40,000 nucleotides of DNA from Symbiodinium natans. Lineage: Eukaryota; Sar; Dinophyceae; Suessiales; Symbiodiniaceae. Shown here piece by piece: positions 24,701 through 33,700 of this stretch. How positions within the stretch are numbered: position 1 is the first letter of the stretch; each line of letters opens with the position of its first letter. Location: positions 1 through 40,000 of the forward strand of contig CAJNDS010002276.1 of the NCBI GenBank assembly GCA_905221605.1, read 5' to 3'. The notes below the pieces were generated by a model. The model had not been told where the DNA came from, ran no database searches, and worked only from the letters and a program-made list of their open reading frames with translations. The position numbers and the translations under genes were made by a program.

Positions 24701-27700
24701 AGAGACTGACTTCCATGTGCAAGGCCAGTGTTTGGAAACCACCGGACTTGCGCGCTCGGATTCTAATCCGGCTCTACAAACGCATGGCCGGATTTGAACC
24801 CTTCCCCCTTCCCGTGGGACTTGGAAACGGTCATGGCTTGGGAAACGGGCATGGCCGGATTTGAATCGGAGCGTGGGACTTGAAAGGAAGAAAAAGGAAA
24901 CACGAGTGAAGAGATTGACTTCCATGTGCAAGGCCAGTGTTTGGAAACCACCGGGCTTGCGCGCTCGGATTATAATCCGGCTCTACAAAGGCATGGCCGG
25001 ATTTGAATCCTTCCCCCTTCCCGTGGGACTTGGAAACGGTCATGGCTTTGGAAACGGGCATGGCCGGATTTGAATCCGAGCGTGAAACTTGGAAGGAAGA
25101 AAAAGGAAGGACAAGTGAAGAGACTGACTTCCACGTGCAAGGCCAGTGTTTGGAAACCACCGGGCTTGTACGCTCGGATTTGAATCCGGCTGTACAAACA
25201 CTGGGCCCCGCCGGGTGAAGGCCCCTCCCGGGGAGGATCCTTCACCCGGTGGGGCCGAGTGTTTGTACAGCCGGATTCAAATCCGAGCGTGCAAGCCCGG
25301 TGGTTTCCAAACACTGGCCTTGCACATTCTCTTCACTTGTCCTTCCTTTTTCATCCTTCCAAGGGAGGGGCCCTTCATCCGGCGGGGCCCAGTGTTTGTA
25401 CAGCCGGATTCAAATCCGAGCGTACAATCCCGGTGGTTTCCAAACACTGGCCTTGCACATGGAAGTCAGTCTCTTCACTTGTCCTTCCTTTTTCTTCCTT
25501 CCAAGGCCCACGCTCGGATTCAAATCCGGCCATGCCCGTCTCCAAGTCCCACGGGAAGGATTCAAATCCGCACAAACTGCCAGCTCCAATGGGATGTGTT
25601 CTCAAATTTGTCTGATGCAACAGCATGCACCGTATAAGGGGCGGACCAAACCTCAGGCCGTGACCTCCCCCCCCCAAACGGGCTCTACACTGGAAGCAAC
25701 AGGCCCCGCAATTGTAAAGACGTTTGAGTCCCACACCGGGTTGAGGCTGCTAGAGGGTGGCAAGGCGGATGGGGTATGCCTTTCGAATTATTCAGGGGAA
25801 AGGTTCTAGCCGGGAGATTCTGCAGACCGGGCCTGCAAAGGAAAGGGTTCAATGCGTGGCAGCCGGCAGCCGCTGCAATTCCCTACTCCCTTAACCCGGC
25901 AGCCCGGTCCCAAACTCGACACCCTGAAGCCCCTCAAGCACCCCCCTTCTTTGAAGCCCTTCTACCCGCCCTACATCATCACCATCATCAAAAAGCATCT
26001 CCAAACCCCTAAACCTATAGCCTCATAACATAACCTTCTAGACCCCAGGCTCCACGAGCACAACCTCTAGATGCAGAACTTTTCAACCCCTCCCCCCTCC
26101 CCCAACCAGAAACCCAAAGTCGAAAAAAGTTCGAAGTCATTTTTACAAACCCCCTTGATGGCCTTAAATTAAACATGACAAGTATTCCTACGCACTAGCG
26201 ACCTACACACTAGCGACTGTACTACACAACATGTGCGTCATCAGTCTGAGCTACCTCAGCACTACCGGGTGAATACAGTTCTTATTGTAACATAGGACGG
26301 CTCCTCTGAGCAGGTGATGCTCCATCCGATGTTGTTTTTAAGCAAGCTACTGATACTCGCAACTTGTAGCAGGTGCCGATCTTCTGGAGTAGCGCGCGCA
26401 GTCTTGCTTTGCATATGGCATATGCTCGAGCGGCAATTTGGAGGCACGGCTCAAAAGCAAAGGAATCCATTTCAGAGTTCAAGTGCCAACTCCGAGGCGG
26501 CCAGCACTTTGACAGAGAAGCACGGGGCAGCGCAGAGCAACTTCCACGTAGGCCATCTTGCGAGCCTAATGCATTTATGTCGGCAAGACCTTCGAATTTC
26601 GTTTATTTTACGTGGTTTGGGAGGGCCGCCTGGGCCCACGCCGTCGGCAGCGAGGAAGACACCACCCGCTGTCTCACGCAGGCTCCTCAGGTCTCAGCAT
26701 GCATGAGGACGCACACTAAGAGTCCGGTAGGTGATGGGTATAGCAGCAGAGTTTCAAATTTAAGCTGCTTTCGGGGGACGGCGACACCCAAAAGCGCGAA
26801 GCTGAACGGAGATGAGCAAATAGTGCCTTCTAATTGGGCTTGAAGATCCCTGAACGGCTCTGCCAGGCTGGAGGCTGGGGCCCGCACACGGGCAGCTCCT
26901 GCGTCTGCGTCTCGCCGTCGTCTTGCGCGCTTTGCCTCATGAAGGCCCGGCAGGGGAAGGCCTCCCTGGGCCACGGGACCATGTAGTGCCAAAAGATGGG
27001 CTGGGAGTCCTGGGCATTGGAAGCGCCCTGACATGAGGGCCGTCGCACGTGGAAAAGGGCAGGTGCTGGTGAGTTACTGGTGAAATGGTGCTCTCAGCGT
27101 GTGCAGGCACACGCCAAGATTGAATGTGCGGAAGCTTAAAGAAGCGCTTCGCAGCCTTTGATCCCCAAATGCGCCCGCACACCCTGTCCTGCCAGATCTT
27201 GCCGTCGGCTCGGCGCACGAAGACGTAATGTTTCTTTTCCAGGTTGCCCCCGGCATCCTGGAGCGCCTGATCCAGGAAGACTTTGGCCCCGGAGCGCGCG
27301 GCGTAGTCCAGCGCCACCGCAGCGGAGAGGATCGTCCCCGGGTCCTCCGCGCAACTTCGAGCTCGTGCACGCGTGCGCGCTGCCACCCTCGCGTGAGAGC
27401 TGCTCCCTCCGCAAGCTCCTTCATGCGAACCTTCAGGTGGTGGACCCCATCCGTGGATTTGTGTCCACCGGCACCTGCATACACAGGCTCGATTGCACAC
27501 TGGCCCTCAGCCACTCAACATAGAACAGCCCTATAACTATAACATATATCTGAGAAGTCTCACATATTCTCCCTCTATCTCACTAAATCTCAGCAAGGCG
27601 GGATCGGCCTGCCCCGCCGGGCTCCAGGTGCACCTCCTCCTTCTTCAGCAGAAAGCCCTGCCAGCGCACTTTCAAGGTATGCCAAACATGTATACCGCCA

Positions 27701-30700
27701 TTTCTGTCTCTGAATGTCAGCTTTGGAACAAACACTTTGACGGCTTCGTGCCACGAGTACATTGGGAGAGACCCAAGCGGTGCCTGCTTGCTAGAAAGGG
27801 CCGTGCTATTGCCAAGGCCCTTCCCATCACCGTCGCGCAGCTGAACGTGGCAGGGGGTCGGTAGCTTCTCCTCCGGCGCTGGATGCAGATGATCCGATTA
27901 TGCTGGATTGCTGCACCTGGGAAAGTGTACGTTTCGGACGTGCAAGCACAAGGGTCACAAAAGGTAAAATCCTTACAAAGGTTAAGATCCTCGACAACAC
28001 TCTTGAATGTCGGAAAGCAAATCCTGGACACATGCGCTTGTTTTGAATATTGGGGCTTCGCTGCTTCAAAAAATTGGAATGTGAGTTTGCGCATGGGAAA
28101 GCGCAATCCTCGAGAAATTCATCGTTTTTAGGATAGCGAGCGACATTATCTCCGTAGATTGAACTTGGGTTGCTCTCTCCGGCAACAAGGCATCAGGTTC
28201 AGACTCACCACTCATGATGCAAAAACCATCTAACACCAATCCCTATGACCACGTTGCTACCACGACCTTCGGGGTGCAGCATTAACCACAACAGTGAGGA
28301 AACAAGAGCACGCACCACAACAAGGTTGCAGATGTGACTCCGACAAGCTGGCGAACACAAGCGGCTTCCAGCCCTGAACCTGTTCTTCGTGATCCGCCTT
28401 TGCTCTTCACAAGCAGGCAAAGACTACAGCTTCGCGTTCTGAAGCTGCTTGCTGAGTAGCAGTGTTGCTCCTGTTGCTGCTGACTTCCTGTTTCGGGCTC
28501 TCAACTGGTGAAAAAAGGAGAAGTGGTTTTCTATGCCAGCTGCTCCTCCTCCTCCTCGTCCTCCTCCTCCACTGGTCTCCTCGTCCCCCTCCTTCATCCA
28601 TGGCGAAAAAGCATCGAAAAAACCATGAGCTCTCCCAAGCCCTAAACCCTAAACCCTAAACTTCCCTGAACCCTAAACCCAGAAGTTGGAAGTTTGTTCG
28701 TGTTTTCATGAGGCTGGCATCGGTTTTCGATAGGTGGATTGATTGGTTGACTGATTGATTGGTTGAAGCATTGCGTGAGCAAGAAAGAGGGGAGAGACCG
28801 TCGTCATGATAGCCAGCCATGATAGCCAGCCATGAGGCGTAAAGGGCATCCTCGAAACATTCTTCTGAATCAAATGCTCGAGAGGTTTATGTGGCTTTTG
28901 AAAGGCCGGTGTGCGAAATCCTTCTGACTCACTTCTGACATTCCTCGCTTCTATCGGCTTTGTCACTTTCAGAACCCTTAAAGGCCAAGATTGTTTACCT
29001 CCACAAATGCGCAGCGGCCAGCTGCGCGCATACCAAGGGCTAAAAAGCACAAAAGGACAAAGGCACGGCACACAGACAGAGATGCTACCTCCGCGCCCGG
29101 GGAGAAGGGTATACGGTAGTCCTGGGTGATGAGGCAGGTTTCTGAGATCTGGCCCAGCACGGCCGAAGCCGCCGGCTCGCGGGCTTCGCCGTGCTTGTCG
29201 AGGACCCTCGGCTGCGAGGAGCTCCAGGTCTGCAAGAGAGCTTTAGACACAGGGCCTTCTGGGGTTTAGGGTTTAGGGCTTAGTCGCTTACTCTCGCACA
29301 AGGCAGGCAGGGTTTAGGGTTTAGGGTTTAGGGTTTAGGGTTTAGGGTTTAGGGTTTAGGGTTTAGGGTTTAGGGTTTAGGGTTTAGGGTTTAGGGTTTA
29401 GGGTTTAGGGTTTAGGGTTTAGGGTTTAGGGTTTAGGGTTTAGGGTTTAGGGTTTAGGGTTTAGGGTTTAGGGGTCCCGCTGGCTAGCGCCTGCTGGGCT
29501 GCGGGCTGGTTGGTGCCTGACGGCCGGCTGGTCAAGATGGTGCAGAGGCAGCGGTGGCTGTTCGCCCTGAGCACCCGCAGAATCGCAGCCAACATCAACA
29601 AAACAATATTTCCACCAAATTAGCGGCAGCTCCGCTGCTCCTCTCTCTCTGAGTGCCGCCCCGGTCGCAGCAGCCACTCCTGCAGCCAGTCGAGAACTCG
29701 GCGCCGACCCTTGCCGGCTTCGTCCAGGCCGTCCAGGACCAGGATCAGCCGCCCGTCTGGCAGCTCTCGTGCGCACGGCCACACACACACTGACACGAAC
29801 AGTTGCGTCTAAGCACCATATTTCGTTAGCATTGGTGTAGGGCCTCTTTGTGAGCTTCTTACTTTCTGGGGCCTAAAAGGGGCCTTCTTGAGGGCCGCGT
29901 CTTGTTTGCATATCACGGCAGCGGCTGTTCGAGAAGACGCTTCGCTGTGGTCTCGGCTACGAGAAGGTTGTGTTCCCCGAAAGCAGCTTTGTTAAGAGTT
30001 TTTTTTTAAAAGAGACAAACCCTGGGTAAGAAACAAGAACGGTTGATTCTGTGCCGGTCTTCGCAAAGGGGACCACATGGTCCACACATCGCAGCAGTTC
30101 TGTGGCAGGACTGGGTGCAAGCGAGCGCACGCCTCCCGTGAGCACGCTGCTGTCACTGCCGAAGGCTCGCCGAGCCCAGGCCTCCAACCTATGGACGTGG
30201 CAGCTTGCGGAAGCATGCAACTTTGTCTCACATAACAAGAGAATCATCAGCATTGTCAGGGCATAATCAGCAGGTGGGCGAGGGGATTTGTGTGAACTGC
30301 ATCGGAGCGGCAGGTCGCTTCCGTCGTCCTCACGGGAAGACTCGGCTAACAATACACCACACCCCCAGCGCTAACAGCAAAACAAACATGCTCAGCAAAG
30401 CCCTCGAAAGTCCAGAGACCTTATATCCCCTTCGTTGTTGTGAGGCCAGGCCTCCCAAACATCACTTCAGCCCTAAATCGGGGACTAACGTTTGTCGTCT
30501 TTGTTGCCATCCCCCTATGCAATGTTTGTCTCACACTTGCTCCTCAGAAGTTGGCATCGCCTTGTTGGTTCCCACCCACCTTTTGCTTGTGTGTGCGTGT
30601 GTTTGTTAAAATCTAGCTCAGCTTTTGTCTTCCGTGCTCCTTGCCTGGGTCGCCTGGCCCGTATCCCTGATGACCTGGTGTCGATTCCCACATCTACAGA

Positions 30701-33700
30701 AAAATCGCAGAGTATCCTCCCACGAATGCCCAATCCCAGACAATTTGTAAAAACGCCATAGGGCGCTCAGAGAAATCCGAAATAAGGAGCTCGACATCAA
30801 AATCCTAAACGCCGTCACAAGGGACCCTCGAAGATTCTTTGGGACTCTCTCCAAAGGATACTCGTCCAGATTCGGCACTCTAGGGATACTCTGCGGGATT
30901 TTCTGAGGACAGGCGCAGAAACTCTCTGCGTGAGACTCTCTGGAAACAGGCGATCCATACTCTCGGAGGGCTGGAAGGCCTAGTTTGGTTGCTCCTTCCC
31001 GTGAAGTAGAGGGGTACCTTACACCTATAATATGTCCGAAGATAAAGCCCTAAACCCCCCCCTTCCCCCCCCCCCCTGGGGTCCGTCGGGGTGTCCGCCA
31101 GCTCGGCCAAGGGAACCCGGAGCGGGAATACGGACCCCCCGGCTTCGCCTGCGAAGAGTGCGAGATCTGTCCGGGTTCAGGGCTCAGGGTTTTTGTAGGA
31201 TCTCGCCCTCTTGCGATCTCTCTCTCTCTCTCGAATTCGTGAGATCGGTGTCTCAAGTCTCTCTCTGTTTCGAAGGCCCCTTTTGCAAAGGGGGATAGAC
31301 ATGGGGCATCCCGCGAGGCCTCTTCTCACCCCCACAAAGACCCGCCCAAAAAACTCCAACTCCAGCTCACAGCCGCCCAAGCCCACTTGGACTGCGGAAG
31401 CCCTTCTCCCGTGTGAGGCCCGGGCGCTGCGCGGCCTCTCGCTTTGGAGACTCTTTGTTGGAGGGGGGGAGGGGGAACTAAAGATTCTTGTCGCTGCGAT
31501 GAATGTGAAAGGCATGGTAATTAATTGCAAACAACGGCTGAGCAACTCAGCACATGCCAAAAGAAGGTCTCATGTTCATGTGGAAAGGGGGGGGAACCTC
31601 AACGGCTCTCTTGACGACCTCGCGCGTGAAGACGGACTTGCCGGAACCTCTGTGCGGATGGAGAAGCTGCCACGGCAAGAGGCACCCACATGTGCAGCAT
31701 CCCTCCCCCCCTTGCAGTCTGCACCCATATTTCTTGTGTACCTAAATTGCTATCACGCAAGAAATAGAGTCACAGTCACTATATACCAGAGTACTCGGGC
31801 TCCGAGAAGGGGCCTCCTTGCCCGATGATGAGGAGCCGCTTTGTCCGCCCCTGGCACGCGGAATGCTGCGCGACAATTGTGGGATGTGTGCTCTCTGCAC
31901 CGCTGTTGTGCTCTCCACTGGCGGCCCTTATTGAGCCCAAATGCGCACATACATAAATATGCACATTCTGACATCTCTGTGCAAGTCCTCTGAACTTCCA
32001 CAGCAAAAAACGCCTCGATGCAGTCGCTGATGATTGTTGCCGACTTCCTCACCTCTGAGAGCAGCCAAATTTCTGGGGGGGGGGGGGGAATTCTGGAGAG
32101 CGTCTGCAACAATCCAAGGGGAGCCATCCACAGAGCCTCCCCGGTCTCGAGCACGCGCAGGTCAATCTCCGCCACGCTGAGCTCGGCTCCTGAAAGGGCG
32201 CCGACGTATCTAGAGAACGCATCTTCATGAGTGCAAGAGCACGATACAGTGATACAGGTACACCCATGTCCTGAGTCGACGCAGTGTCGACGCATTACAA
32301 CTATACTCATGATGGTCTGGTCCTTGCCTGTCAGCGCATTGCGTGACACGGCGAGCCTGCCCATGAAGGCCAGCCCGTCCATGATCTGTCAGGGCACAAG
32401 AATGGACAGTGACCGCTGCCCAATGCGTCCCCAGCAATCTTCCCACTTAAATGTTCCTGTAGGTGACCTGGAGCAGGACCATGCTCAGAACGGCCGTCCA
32501 GCCGCCGGCGCTGGCTTTTATAGCTGCCTCGATTCTCAGCTGGTCCTGATCATGCAAAAAGGCCAGAGGTTCAAAAATAGGATGGCAGAACCAAGCCAAT
32601 GCCATGCCAATGCTCAGGGAGTGTGCCCGAGAGCTGGAGAGAAACTGGGAAGGCAGAGCGTCCTGCTTCTCCGTACACTTCGTATTCGTCACGTCCATGC
32701 CCCGCAACTTCTCAGCCGCTTTGTTGTCGGTGCCGATCGTCATCTGCCCTTCTGGGGTGTACCTGCTGCAACACCAATTTCTGCCACAAGCTGCTGCGTT
32801 CCCTCCCGCAGAAGAGCCGAGGGGCAGGTCCAGCGGCAAGCCCAACTGGGAGCAGCGCCAGACTTCGAAGATGCACCAGATGCGCCTCAGGGGAAGACCC
32901 ATGTGAGGGACCACACCCCCCCACCTACGGAACCCCCACGCTTCTCAACAAAAAATGCAAAGATCAAGCAGCTTCAAGTCTGCCGAGCAGCTCCAGCGGT
33001 TCACAGCTGTCATCGAGACTCGGAAGTGGCAACACGCAAATAACCCCGCCCCTCCCAGCTCGGGATCTCCCTCTTGAAGCATAATAGGACGAGCCAAGGC
33101 CAGCGCAGCATCACGGCACAATACACGCCCTCCTGCTTGGCCTGGCGGCCTCACGTCACGCTCCAACTCTGCAGCTGGCCACACACACACACACACACCT
33201 TTCGCACATCACATGGCACGAAGAGGATGCAGGGTGTGGGGACGCCCCCCTCTCTCAGGGCGGCGCACTGGGCCACGTGCTCCAGGGCCCGGTTGAAAGG
33301 CGACGACTGCCAGTCCGAGCCCAGGTCCTCGGCCAAAAGGGGGAGCGGGCCATGCCACCCCTTCCACAGCAACAGCTCGCGCGTGGGCGCGGGTGTGTGT
33401 GGGTGGGACACTCTCAGGGCCCCCGGCCACCAGATGCTGGTTGTTGGAGAACCTGAGAGGACTCTCCGTTGCACGGCTCTTACAGCAGAGCTTCTGGATA
33501 CGGACTCCCCCCCCCCCCCCCCCCACCCCCCCCTCGGCTTTTCTTTGGCCAGGCAGCGAGCAGATGTAGTAGCACATCTCTCCTGCAACAAAAGCTGGGC
33601 GACGCGTTGACTCCCGAGCCTCTTGAATGCTCATTATTGTGCTGTCACAGGCAGATGGCTCATGTACGAAGTCTCAGTGCACATTGCGGCGCAAGAAAGT

